A DNA stretch of 64,000 nucleotides, taken from the NCBI GenBank assembly GCA_021371795.1, contig JAJFVK010000013.1, positions 310,001-374,000 of the forward strand. The letters run 5' to 3'. The notes under the pieces are model-generated. The model was given only the letters and a program-made list of their open reading frames with translations. It made no database searches and had not been told where the DNA came from. Each line of letters begins with the position of its first letter. Position 1 is the first letter of the stretch. The stretch comes from Planctomycetaceae bacterium (GTDB lineage: Bacteria; Planctomycetota; Phycisphaerae; Sedimentisphaerales; UBA12454). Below are positions 1 through 7,165 of this stretch, piece by piece. The translations under genes were made by a program, and so were the position numbers.

Positions 1-333
1 CGTCAGGTCGTTGTTTAAATTCGCCCGCTTCCTAATTCTTTCACTTATTAAAAGTCTGCCCTGCCGATCCAGCTCTACCCTGCCGGCCAATGCGAAATTC
101 ATTCGTTCATACACGACTGCCTCGTCGGGGGCCACCGTCCCTGGCGACTCGGCAAGGGCAATTTGTTTAAAAGAATTTTCGGGATACAGGCACATAATTC
201 CGTTTGCGCCCACCGATAAATAGAAACCGCTTCCGTGCTCCCCACAGTCTATCTGACTACGGAGTTTGTTTGGGATGAAGACCCGTCCTTTTTCATCCAC
301 AGTGCCTTCGTATTCACCTGTTAGTAAAAGCAT
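1..333 (-). CDS. mraZ: MraZ transcriptional regulator (3' end off the left edge)
   Basis: Reading the minus strand from the ATG at 333 gives 111 codons that run off the window. MraZ is the DNA-binding repressor at the head of the division and cell-wall (dcw) cluster, and forms ring-shaped oligomers of two SpoVT/AbrB-like domains per monomer. The first domain is clear: it begins MLLLTGEYEGTVDEKGR and continues FIPNKLRS, the family hallmark. A second DxxGR motif (VELDRQGRLLIS) lies at about residues 91-102. The C-terminal 30-40 residues are missing because of the window edge. The start is supported by the family N-terminus and by the promoter just upstream at 364-397. The rest of a dcw cluster (rsmH and onward) is expected to the left but is not visible. 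Confidence 0.93.
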   Translation of the reverse strand, partial: MLLLTGEYEGTVDEKGRVFIPNKLRSQIDCGEHGSGFYLSVGANGIMCLYPENSFKQIALAESPGTVAPDEAVVYERMNFALAGRVELDRQGRLLISERIRKRANLNNDLT

Positions 334-363
334 GGAAAGTGTACCACTTTAATAAATTTACGC

Positions 364-397
364 TCCAAATCCTACCACACTCCCCCACCTCGGTCAA
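364..397 (-). promoter_or_regulatory. mraZ promoter with overlapping MraZ boxes
   Basis: On the minus strand, TTGACC (392-397) and TAGGAT (369-374) are separated by 17 bp, a good sigma-70-type promoter about 35 bp before the mraZ ATG. Three direct repeats, GTGGG (384-388), GTGGT (374-378) and TTGGA (364-368), recur every 10 bp across the spacer and -10 element. This spacing matches known MraZ operators (GTGGG-like repeats with 5-bp gaps), so autorepression is likely. The third repeat is degenerate. Confidence 0.75.
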
Positions 398-527
398 TAA
401 ACAATCCAGATTTTCTTTAAAAATATTAAAAATAGTTAAAAAAACATTATCGGATGTTAACAAATTAAAAGAATATTGATTGGGTATTAATAGAAAAACT
501 TATCACAGCTTAACCATATTCGCTATT

Positions 528-557
528 TTGACAAATATTTACATAAATAACTATTTT
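528..557 (+). promoter_or_regulatory. Candidate promoter for the ArsR gene
   Basis: A perfect TTGACA (528-533) is followed by AT-rich sequence with TATTTT at 552-557 (18-bp spacer) or AACTAT at 549-554 (15-bp spacer). The -10 element is therefore uncertain. A run of alternating AT (588-616) lies between this promoter and the ArsR start and could hold the operator, but it is low-complexity and no clear ArsR-type repeat can be defined. Confidence 0.4.
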
Positions 558-627
558 GGTGGATTGCACGAACAAAACATATTATTATATGTATATATAT
601 ATAATGATATATACCAAGGAACATGAT

Positions 628-921
628 ATGGATAAGAAAATTGCTCAAAAGGTCGCAGAAGTACTTAAGGCAGTTGCTCACCCAATTCGGCTGCAAATTA
701 TAGAAGCCCTTGAAAAAAAAGAGCTTACGGTAACAGTTCTGACTGAAACTCTGCTCGTTCAGCAGGCCGTTGTCAGCCGACATCTGGCGATTATGAGGGA
801 CAAAGGTATTCTGGATTGTCAGAGGGATGGTTTGAATGTATACTATCACATCGCCAACCCTAACGTAATTAATCTGCTACATTGCGTCTATCCTCATTGT
901 GATAGCCAAAATTCAACTTAA
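628..921 (+). CDS. ArsR/SmtB-family transcriptional regulator
   Basis: A 97-residue winged-helix repressor of usual ArsR length. The HPIRLQI signature is at residues 18-24, the recognition helix QQAVVSRHLAIM at 45-56, and the wing RDGLNVYYHI at 66-75. The classical metal-binding ELCVCDL box in helix 3 is absent. The tail carries Cys86, His90 and Cys91, which might form a different metal or redox site (inference). The ATG at 628 is chosen because AAGGA lies 7 nt upstream; upstream in-frame ATGs would add residues that the family lacks. The next gene, an RND transporter, survives only as a fragment, so this regulator has probably lost its target operon. Confidence 0.85.
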   Translation: MDKKIAQKVAEVLKAVAHPIRLQIIEALEKKELTVTVLTETLLVQQAVVSRHLAIMRDKGILDCQRDGLNVYYHIANPNVINLLHCVYPHCDSQNST

Positions 922-979
922 AGAGTGAGAACAAGATTAATTTATTTGATATGGAACAGATTTTATAAGGGAGTTTTTT

Positions 980-1342
980 ATGAAATCATTTCGAGACGGT
1001 GTTGTAGATTGGTCGCTTGAACATTACAAGTTAGTAACATTTCTAATGATTATCTTTGTTGCTGTGTGAACACCATACGCCACACGCGATGAGTATCGTC
1101 AACTGCTGACGTTCCGTTTGACCAAGCTGATGATAAATCAAAATCTGCGGCTGTCAATGTTCACATATTTTTCGCCGACAGACCGTGATGTCTATCTGCG
1201 TCCCAATGCTAATTATAAATTCACTGACAATTTATCGTGGGAGGCTGGTGCCAATATCTTTTTTGGCGACCACCCGTATACCTTTTTCGGCCAATTTGAA
1301 GACAACTCCAATATTTATACTGCAGTGCGATACAGCTTTTAG
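980..1342 (+). pseudogene. Deletion scar: RND (MMPL) transporter start joined to outer-membrane protein end
   Basis: An ATG at 980, with AAGGGAG upstream, opens 29 codons reading MKSFRDGVVDWSLEHYK followed by a hydrophobic stretch. This resembles the cytoplasmic N-terminus and first membrane helix of RND/MMPL exporters. A TGA at 1067 stops it. The same frame then continues without interruption to a TAG at 1340-1342, and this second part resembles the C-terminal strands of a DUF1302-like outer-membrane beta-barrel (YLRPNANYKFTDN, NIFFGDHPYTFFGQFEDN, and a terminal aromatic YSF). More than a kilobase of transporter and barrel sequence is presumably missing. Family names are assigned by eye from short stretches. 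The likely history is a deletion within an arsR-RND-barrel operon. Confidence 0.6.
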
Positions 1343-1722
1343 GGGTTGCCTTAAATAAAACTGCCGTAACTTTTTGAAGACGCTGTACATAGGCAACTTT
1401 CGAAAGATGATGTTATAGATAGACAAAAAGCGGGCGATGAGAACCGAACTCACATGACCAGCTTGGAAGGCTGTGTGAGGCGAGATATAAACATTGTAAA
1501 CACAAAGACTTACGCTTGGGACAATCTGCGATTGCAGTAAACCTTGCAGTTAGTTATAGAATGTTGTATAATGAAAATGGTGATAAGCTCTCGTTTTCAC
1601 GCAAAAGAAACGGAATGCCAGAACAAAAAAGTCGTGAAAAAAACATATTATTGTTATATTATCATCCCTACTTTCGAAATTGGTCCAGTTTTGAACAGGT
1701 AAACAAGGAATACACATAAGTT
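1343..1722. other. Intergenic stretch before the glycan locus
   Basis: About 380 bases without a supported gene. It holds the tRNA-Gly fragment (1430-1473). An open frame at 1516-1719 on the + strand has no recognisable family, domain or convincing ribosome site. The AAGGA at 1705-1709 more plausibly serves the next gene. No promoter for the glycan locus could be assigned with confidence. Confidence 0.5.
1430..1473 (-). pseudogene. 3' half of a tRNA-Gly(TCC) gene
   Basis: On the minus strand an anticodon stem-loop CAGC-CTTCCAA-GCTG (anticodon TCC) is followed by a variable region, a T-arm GTGAG-TTCGGTT-CTCAT, and the 3' acceptor strand CGCCCGC plus a discriminator. No CCA is encoded. The 5' half (acceptor 5' strand GCGGGCG and D-arm) is not found on the other side of the anticodon arm, so this is a fragment and not a functional gene. 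3' halves of tRNA genes are the usual duplicated attachment sequences left by tyrosine-recombinase integration, but no integrase or second copy is seen in this window. Confidence 0.65.
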
Positions 1723-3228
1723 TTGTTGTCTAAAAAGTTTATGCAAAGATTGATTGAAAAAACGGATTTTAAAAATATTACAATTTTAACGCTGGTTAAT
1801 CTGATAATTGGCATTTATTTAATTGCCACAACAGTTTTAATTTCAAAAGATGGCACATTATATATTAATAGCGCAAAACAATTTACCATCCAGAATTCAA
1901 TTGAAGCAACACGCAATATAGAAATTTGCCCTGCATATCCATTTTTGATTTATTCAGCACATAAAACCGCAGGACTTTTTACTCATAACGAATCTTTACA
2001 AAGATGGATCATTTCTGCTCAGGCCGTTTCGCTACTAAGTAAACTAATAGCTTCAATAATATTATATTTTATAGGAAGTTTTTTTGTCGGCAGAAAAAAG
2101 GCATTTTGGGGAGTTCTTATTTTAAGCCTTTTGCCAGATGCCGCCGAATACGGCAGCGATGCTCTATCTGAATGGCCGCATATTATGTTTTTGACAATTG
2201 GATTTTTGCTGCTGCTATGGGGAAGTAAATATCGTAAAAGCTGGATGTTTGGTCTTGTAGGAATAGTTGCGGGATTAGGGTATTTAGTTCGTACTGAAGG
2301 TTGTCAATTAGTTTTATATGGCGGTGCGTGGCTGGTATTTAATCTTTTAAAGCCGCAGGAAAAAATGAAAAGGATAAGAGCTATAGGCGCTTTGATTTTG
2401 CTTTTGGCAGGTTTTGCTGTCATTGCAGCTCCATATATGAAACTTAAAGGATATGTGTTTCCTGACCAAACACTGCTGAAGCTTCCAGCCATTCTGAGCA
2501 TAAATAACAATTCCAACTGCAAACCTGATATATATACATCAGGTTTGCAGTTGTCCAAAACGATAGGAAACAAAACCATTACAAAAAATATCTGCGAGAC
2601 CTTGATGTATTATTTCGTTCCGGGACTTTTAGTCGGCTGCTGGTATTATTTTAGAAGGAAATCAAAATCGCCTGAACAGGCATTTTATTATGTAGCATTT
2701 ATTGTTCTAAATATCATGATGCTTTTATGGCAGTCTTCCTGGTTGAACTATCTTAGCAGAAGGCATACTCTGACTTTAATAGTTTTTACCATTTTTTATA
2801 TACCAATCGGCTTAGAGATAATTTCTGACTGGATATACGTAAAGTTTTTGAAACATAAATCCATACCGATAAACCAAAAGCAACGCTATTTTTATATTTT
2901 ATTGTTTATTGGTATTGCGATTTGCATGCCGAAATTATTTAAACTTACCAGCACTCAGAAGTATGGGTATCGAGAAACTGCATCGTGGCTTAGTAAGAAT
3001 ACCCTTCCAACTGATACAATAGCTACACCGGATAAAAGAATAACTTTTTATGCTCAGCGGCAAGGAGTTGAATATTCTGAAAATAAAGAAATAACAACGG
3101 ATGCAGATTTTATTGTAAAAATTATTAAAAATTCGAATGAAAAGTTTGAATTCGATAAATATAAAGAAAAATATGCGACGTGGGTGGACAAAAAGAAGAC
3201 TAAAAGAATGATTGTGATTCGCTTATAA
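1723..3228 (+). CDS. GT39/ArnT-like membrane glycosyltransferase
   Basis: A 501-residue polytopic membrane protein with roughly ten hydrophobic helices spread from about residue 18 to 415 and a short soluble tail. This matches the dolichyl-phosphate-mannose/ArnT-like (GT39, PMT_2) superfamily, which transfers sugars from polyprenyl-phosphate donors on the outer face of the membrane. The acidic loop just after the first helix (SKDGTLYINSAKQF) and the SDALSEWPHIMF segment fit the family; the assignment is by general pattern, not a diagnostic motif. The start may be TTG 1723 (AAGGA 13 nt upstream) or ATG 1741. A 16-bp perfect inverted repeat lies inside the gene at 2514-2553. A terminator-like hairpin follows at 3308-3338, so this gene is probably transcribed separately from the exporter genes. 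Confidence 0.65.
   Translation: MLSKKFMQRLIEKTDFKNITILTLVNLIIGIYLIATTVLISKDGTLYINSAKQFTIQNSIEATRNIEICPAYPFLIYSAHKTAGLFTHNESLQRWIISAQAVSLLSKLIASIILYFIGSFFVGRKKAFWGVLILSLLPDAAEYGSDALSEWPHIMFLTIGFLLLLWGSKYRKSWMFGLVGIVAGLGYLVRTEGCQLVLYGGAWLVFNLLKPQEKMKRIRAIGALILLLAGFAVIAAPYMKLKGYVFPDQTLLKLPAILSINNNSNCKPDIYTSGLQLSKTIGNKTITKNICETLMYYFVPGLLVGCWYYFRRKSKSPEQAFYYVAFIVLNIMMLLWQSSWLNYLSRRHTLTLIVFTIFYIPIGLEIISDWIYVKFLKHKSIPINQKQRYFYILLFIGIAICMPKLFKLTSTQKYGYRETASWLSKNTLPTDTIATPDKRITFYAQRQGVEYSENKEITTDADFIVKIIKNSNEKFEFDKYKEKYATWVDKKKTKRMIVIRL
2514..2553. repeat. 16-bp perfect inverted repeat inside a coding region
   Basis: Arms CAACTGCAAACCTGAT (2514-2529) and ATCAGGTTTGCAGTTG (2538-2553) are exact reverse complements with an 8-nt AT loop. 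The repeat lies in frame within the GT39-like gene and encodes part of an extracytoplasmic loop. A palindrome this long is unusual in coding DNA. Confidence 0.85.
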
Positions 3229-3307
3229 CAAATAGCCGAGTTTTTCCACTGTAAATAATAGGTCTTCTACTGAATCGTCAATTTAAGCCTTGAAAAATAA
3301 GCATTCT

Positions 3308-3344
3308 CAAACATGATTGAATTCTTCAATCATGTTTGTTTTCT
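3308..3344 (+). terminator. Hairpin with T-rich tail, likely intrinsic terminator
   Basis: A 14-bp perfect stem (3308-3321 pairs with 3325-3338, 3-nt loop) is followed by TTTTCTC. It lies 80 bp after the stop of the GT39-like gene and before the Wzm start. The stem is AT-rich, so strength is uncertain. It overlaps an upstream in-frame ATG at 3313, which argues against that ATG as the Wzm start. Confidence 0.6.
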
Positions 3345-3393
3345 CTGTTGGAATGGCCTATTGCGCAACCAACAAGGACGGAGTCTAAATATA

Positions 3394-4212
3394 GTGCAAG
3401 AAATTTTAATTAAACCAGAAAAAAGAATTCCAGATTTCTGGGCTGAACTCTGGAGATTCAGAGATCTTTTTTTGTTGCTTGCCTGGCGTGATGTTCTGGT
3501 CAGGTATAAACAAACCGTTCTCGGTGTATTATGGAGTATTCTTCGGCCTCTTATGACAATGGTTGTGTTCACCCTGGTGTTTGGGAAAATCGCAAAACTT
3601 CCATCAGGAAATGTGCCTTATTCGGTTTTAGTTTATTCGGCGCTGCTTCCATGGCAATTCTTCAGTACAATTGTAAGTGAAAGCAGTTTGTCCGTGGTGG
3701 CTAATTCAGGGCTAATAAGTAAAGTTTATTTCCCAAGGATAATAATCCCTACGACATCCATGGTTGTTGCCAGTGTAGATTTTATGATATCTTTTTTTAT
3801 ACTAATATGCTTAATGTTCTGTTATGGATTTTACCCGACAATTAGAATGTTAGCAATCCCCCTGTTTCTCCCAATTTCAATATTCCTATCTCTCGGAATA
3901 GGTTATTTAATTTCAGCTTTAAATGTTAAATTCCGTGATTTTCAATATATAGTGCCATTTCTTGTTCAAACTTTATTTTACATATCACCAGTAGGTTTTA
4001 GCAGTTCAATAATTCCAGATAAATGGCGGTTAATTTATTCGTTAAATCCTATGGTTGGAGTAATTGACGTTTTCAGGTGGGCGATTCTTGGTGAAAGTCA
4101 TAAAATTTATTTTTATGGTCTTTTAACCTCAATCCTAATTTCTCTGTCCATTTTTATTTTGGGGCTATTTTTCTTCCTGCGAACTGAAAAAGAATTCGCA
4201 GATGTGGTTTAA
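3394..4212 (+). CDS. wzm: ABC-2 type polysaccharide exporter, permease (Wzm-like)
   Basis: A 272-residue integral membrane protein of ABC-2 permease type with six predicted membrane segments. It opens with the interfacial segment FRDLFLLLAWRDVLVRYKQT typical of Wzm/TagG/KpsM proteins, continues LGVLWSILRPL, and has the conserved ISPVGF and LNPMVGVIDVFRWA segments near the C-terminus. With the ATPase four bases downstream it should export an undecaprenyl-diphosphate-linked polysaccharide across the inner membrane. GTG 3394 is chosen because GGAG lies 10 nt upstream and the protein then matches family length. The alternative ATG at 3313 sits inside a terminator-like hairpin and would add an unusual extension. 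Confidence 0.9.
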   Translation: MQEILIKPEKRIPDFWAELWRFRDLFLLLAWRDVLVRYKQTVLGVLWSILRPLMTMVVFTLVFGKIAKLPSGNVPYSVLVYSALLPWQFFSTIVSESSLSVVANSGLISKVYFPRIIIPTTSMVVASVDFMISFFILICLMFCYGFYPTIRMLAIPLFLPISIFLSLGIGYLISALNVKFRDFQYIVPFLVQTLFYISPVGFSSSIIPDKWRLIYSLNPMVGVIDVFRWAILGESHKIYFYGLLTSILISLSIFILGLFFFLRTEKEFADVV

Positions 4213-4214
4213 AA

Positions 4215-5474
4215 ATGACTTTCGCAATCAAAGCAGAAAATTTAAGCAAGAAATACATAATAAATCGTAATAAGGAGAAGTACTACACATTTCGAGACAC
4301 AATTACAAACTGTTTCAAAAGTACATTCAAAAAAACTTTCAACAAAAAAGAACATTTAAAGGCAAAGGAAGAATTCTGGGCACTGAAAGATGTATCGTTT
4401 CAGATAAATCATGGTGAACGAGTCGGCATAATCGGACGCAATGGTGCAGGAAAAAGCACCCTTTTGAAAATCCTTAGCCGTATCACCAATCCTACCACTG
4501 GGATGGCTCGTATAAAAGGCAAAACCTCAAGTTTGCTTGAGGTTGGGACAGGATTTCATCCGGAACTTACAGGCCGAGAAAACATTTACCTGAATGGTTC
4601 TATATTGGGAATGTCAAGAGCCGAGATTAAAAGGAAATTTGATGAAATTGTAGCATTTGCAGAAATCGAAAAATTCCTTGAAACGCCGGTTAAACGTTAT
4701 TCCAGCGGAATGTATGTAAGATTGGCTTTTGCGGTAGCAGCACATTTGGAACCGGAAATAATGATAGTCGACGAGGTTCTTGCAGTGGGAGATATCCAGT
4801 TTCAACAAAAATGTTTCGGCAAGATGAAAGACGCCGGAAAGGAAGGTAAAACAGTACTTTTTGTAAGTCATAATATGGGCGCTATATGTGAATTATGCCA
4901 AAGAGGAATCTTATTAGAGGGCGGTAAAATGCTATATACCGGTACTGCCTCGGAAACTGTTTCGAAATATTTTGATACATTACATAAAGGTGGTAAATTT
5001 ACAGTTCAAAATTGCGGACGAAGGGGCGGTTTGGGTGGTATTGAAATTTCTAATGTATGGATAACTAATTCAAAGAATGAAGAAATACAGTTTTTTTCAC
5101 CAAATGAAAAAATCTACATAAATATTAAAGCCAGTATTGGCCTCAAATATAAAAATAAAGATAATCTTGAATTTGGAATGGCTATAGATAATGAAATTGG
5201 GACCCGATTATATACTTTTTTGTCTTCCTGGATTAACAAAACTTTTACAGCACAAAAAGACGAAATTATAGTAAGATGTATTCTTCCTACCGTCCCTCTG
5301 ATAGGAGGGAAATATTTGGTTAGTGCAGTTGTAAATCATGGTCAAGAAGTTCTGGATGTAATCGAACATTGTGCGAGTTTTGACATTCTTTGTTCAGATC
5401 ATTCCAATGCTCGCGGCAGAAGGAGTGATCACGGCCATTTATGCCTACCTTGTGATTTTGAGGTTGTCTCATAA
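4215..5474 (+). CDS. wzt: ABC-type polysaccharide exporter, ATPase with Wzt C-terminal domain
   Basis: A 419-residue two-domain protein. The ATPase domain (about 1-240) has Walker A GRNGAGKST near residue 74, the signature SSGMY near 163, Walker B IMIVDEVLAVGD near 182 and the switch histidine in VSHN near 219. An insert of about 25 Lys/Phe-rich residues before the first core strand is typical of Wzt/TagH. Residues 255-415 form a beta-rich C-terminal domain of Wzt_C type, which in O-antigen exporters binds the modified non-reducing end of the glycan and sets chain length. That fits the several methyltransferases downstream, since terminal methylation is a known Wzt recognition mark. It starts two bases after the permease stop. 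Confidence 0.93.
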   Translation: MTFAIKAENLSKKYIINRNKEKYYTFRDTITNCFKSTFKKTFNKKEHLKAKEEFWALKDVSFQINHGERVGIIGRNGAGKSTLLKILSRITNPTTGMARIKGKTSSLLEVGTGFHPELTGRENIYLNGSILGMSRAEIKRKFDEIVAFAEIEKFLETPVKRYSSGMYVRLAFAVAAHLEPEIMIVDEVLAVGDIQFQQKCFGKMKDAGKEGKTVLFVSHNMGAICELCQRGILLEGGKMLYTGTASETVSKYFDTLHKGGKFTVQNCGRRGGLGGIEISNVWITNSKNEEIQFFSPNEKIYINIKASIGLKYKNKDNLEFGMAIDNEIGTRLYTFLSSWINKTFTAQKDEIIVRCILPTVPLIGGKYLVSAVVNHGQEVLDVIEHCASFDILCSDHSNARGRRSDHGHLCLPCDFEVVS

Positions 5475-5477
5475 TAT

Positions 5478-6299
5478 ATGTTTAAAAGAGAAAAAAAAAC
5501 TTTTGAATTCGCTCCAAACCTGTTGCAAAATATTATGAGCGATTCTGCTAATCCACTGAAAAGAATAGTTGAAATAATTCCTGACGGCTCAACCGTTTTG
5601 GATATTGGCGCAGGCTCCGGCATACTTGGGATGCTTCTCAAAATGCATCGTAAAAACATTATTATTGATGGAATCGAGCCGGATGAATATGCTGCATCTT
5701 TAGCACAATCCTCGTATCGTTTTTTTTATAATGGTTTCGCTGAACAGTTTATTGATAAAATTAAAAACCAAAGTTATGATTACATCATAATGGCTGATGT
5801 TGTCGAACACTTAAATGATCCTTTCACTTTTATCAATAAGTTACGGGAAGGAACAGAGCCAAAAACAAAATTTATTTTTTCCATTCCCAACGTTGCATTT
5901 GGTTCTGTTCGAATCTCTTTGCTAAATGGTGAATTCAACTATGTAGATTCCGGTCTGCTTGAAAGAACTCATCTTCGCTTTTTTACATTAAAAACGATAG
6001 AAAGCCTGGTTAAAAAACTGGATATGCATATCGAATTGCTGAATTTTCTTCAAAGAGATTTTTATACAACTGAAATTCCAATCCAAAATAATATCTCAAA
6101 TTTACCAGCCTTGATGAAAATATATAAGGACCGCCTGGCATCTACATATCAGTTTCTTTTGGTTTTGACCAAATCAAAAGTCAACACCAAAAAAGAATAT
6201 TATGGGCGCCCAGCCTTTAATCCGATTCTGTCTTATGTTAAATTGCCGCAAATGTTATCAAAATTAAAAAAAATGGCAAAATGGAGCCTAAGTAAATAA
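5478..6299 (+). CDS. SAM-dependent class I methyltransferase
   Basis: A 273-residue Rossmann-fold methyltransferase of Methyltransf_11/23 type. The SAM-binding motif VLDIGAGSG is at residues 40-48, motif II acidic residue in IDGIEPD near 62, and ADVVEHLNDP near 108 is the post-motif helix typical of UbiG-like enzymes. The C-terminal 90 residues are less conserved. It probably methylates a sugar or a chain end in the exported glycan (inference from location). It begins three bases after the ATPase gene and its stop TAA overlaps the ATG of the next gene (TAATG), indicating translational coupling. Confidence 0.85.
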   Translation: MFKREKKTFEFAPNLLQNIMSDSANPLKRIVEIIPDGSTVLDIGAGSGILGMLLKMHRKNIIIDGIEPDEYAASLAQSSYRFFYNGFAEQFIDKIKNQSYDYIIMADVVEHLNDPFTFINKLREGTEPKTKFIFSIPNVAFGSVRISLLNGEFNYVDSGLLERTHLRFFTLKTIESLVKKLDMHIELLNFLQRDFYTTEIPIQNNISNLPALMKIYKDRLASTYQFLLVLTKSKVNTKKEYYGRPAFNPILSYVKLPQMLSKLKKMAKWSLSK

Positions 6300-7117
6300 T
6301 GAATAATATTGAGAAGATTTACCTTAACTTACTAAAACAATGTCTGACATATTACATATGGGGTGAAACAATTCAGCCCATTGAAATTACAGAATTCAAC
6401 AGATTTAAAAAGCTTCTGATGACCATTTTTCTGAAAGTATTTGGAAATAATGTTAAGCTTGTTAAATCTTTCAGTTTCGATCCTGAAAAAAGACGAGAAG
6501 GACTCGACTGGCCGCCATTAGCTCATACAATGGTAGGTCTCAAGCGACTGGATAATCTTCAGTTCTGTATTGAGGATGTTATCAAGAACAATGTGCCAGG
6601 CGACCTGATTGAAACGGGTGTTTGGCGAGGCGGCGCTTCTATTCTGATGCGCGGCGTATTAAAAGCATATAACATTTCAGACCGAAATGTCTGGCTGGCA
6701 GATTCCTTTGAAGGACTGCCTGTCCCTAATCCTGAAAAGTATCCTAACGACAGAGATGATAATCATCACAAAATAAGCTTTCTTGCAGTTTCGATGGAAG
6801 AAGTAAAATCAAATTTTGAAAAGTATGATTTGCTTGACAGCCAAGTTAAATTTCTTAAAGGCTGGTTCAAGGATACCTTACCAAATGCTCCTATTGAAAA
6901 ACTTGCGGTTATAAGGCTGGATGGGGACATGTATGAATCTACAATCAACAGCCTGGAAAATCTGTATCCCAAGCTTTCAAAAGGAGGTTATCTTATAGTT
7001 GATGACTATGCACTTGAGAATTGCAGAAAAGCTGTTCAGGATTTTCGTTCAGCTCACCAAATTAATGATGAAATAATTAAAATAGATTCAATTGGGGTTT
7101 ATTGGCAGCGGAAATAA
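6299..7117 (+). CDS. TylF/MycF-family sugar O-methyltransferase
   Basis: A 272-residue protein with the TylF (macrocin O-methyltransferase) pattern: GDLIETGVWRGGAS near residue 100, LADSFEGLP near 132, the metal-site strand VIRLDGDMYEST near 202 and LIVDDYALENCRKAV near 232. Characterised members are metal-dependent SAM enzymes that methylate deoxysugar hydroxyls, and relatives are common in O-antigen loci. About 90 N-terminal residues precede the catalytic domain. It overlaps the preceding gene by one base. Confidence 0.9.
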   Translation: MNNIEKIYLNLLKQCLTYYIWGETIQPIEITEFNRFKKLLMTIFLKVFGNNVKLVKSFSFDPEKRREGLDWPPLAHTMVGLKRLDNLQFCIEDVIKNNVPGDLIETGVWRGGASILMRGVLKAYNISDRNVWLADSFEGLPVPNPEKYPNDRDDNHHKISFLAVSMEEVKSNFEKYDLLDSQVKFLKGWFKDTLPNAPIEKLAVIRLDGDMYESTINSLENLYPKLSKGGYLIVDDYALENCRKAVQDFRSAHQINDEIIKIDSIGVYWQRK

Positions 7118-7165
7118 AACATTTTCTAAGTATTGAGCGATGAAGTTTTCTGGAGATCGATAATT

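Noticed and set aside
11-223. + strand open frame at the left edge
   Set aside because: It is antisense to mraZ, whose protein sequence is clearly recognised on the minus strand.
588-616. Alternating AT run as an ArsR operator
   Set aside because: Low-complexity sequence gives palindromes by chance; no distinct repeat unit can be defined.
523-849. Minus-strand open frame opposite the ArsR gene
   Set aside because: Low-complexity hydrophobic translation, antisense to a recognised regulator.
1232-1453. Minus-strand open frame ending in the tRNA fragment region
   Set aside because: It runs through the tRNA-Gly fragment and across the barrel remnant in the wrong frame.
1516-1719. 67-residue + strand open frame before the GT39-like gene
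   Set aside because: No family resemblance, no good ribosome site, composition like non-coding DNA.
3313-3393. Upstream ATG extension of the Wzm permease
   Set aside because: The ATG lies inside a terminator-like hairpin; GTG 3394 has a well-placed GGAG and gives normal length.
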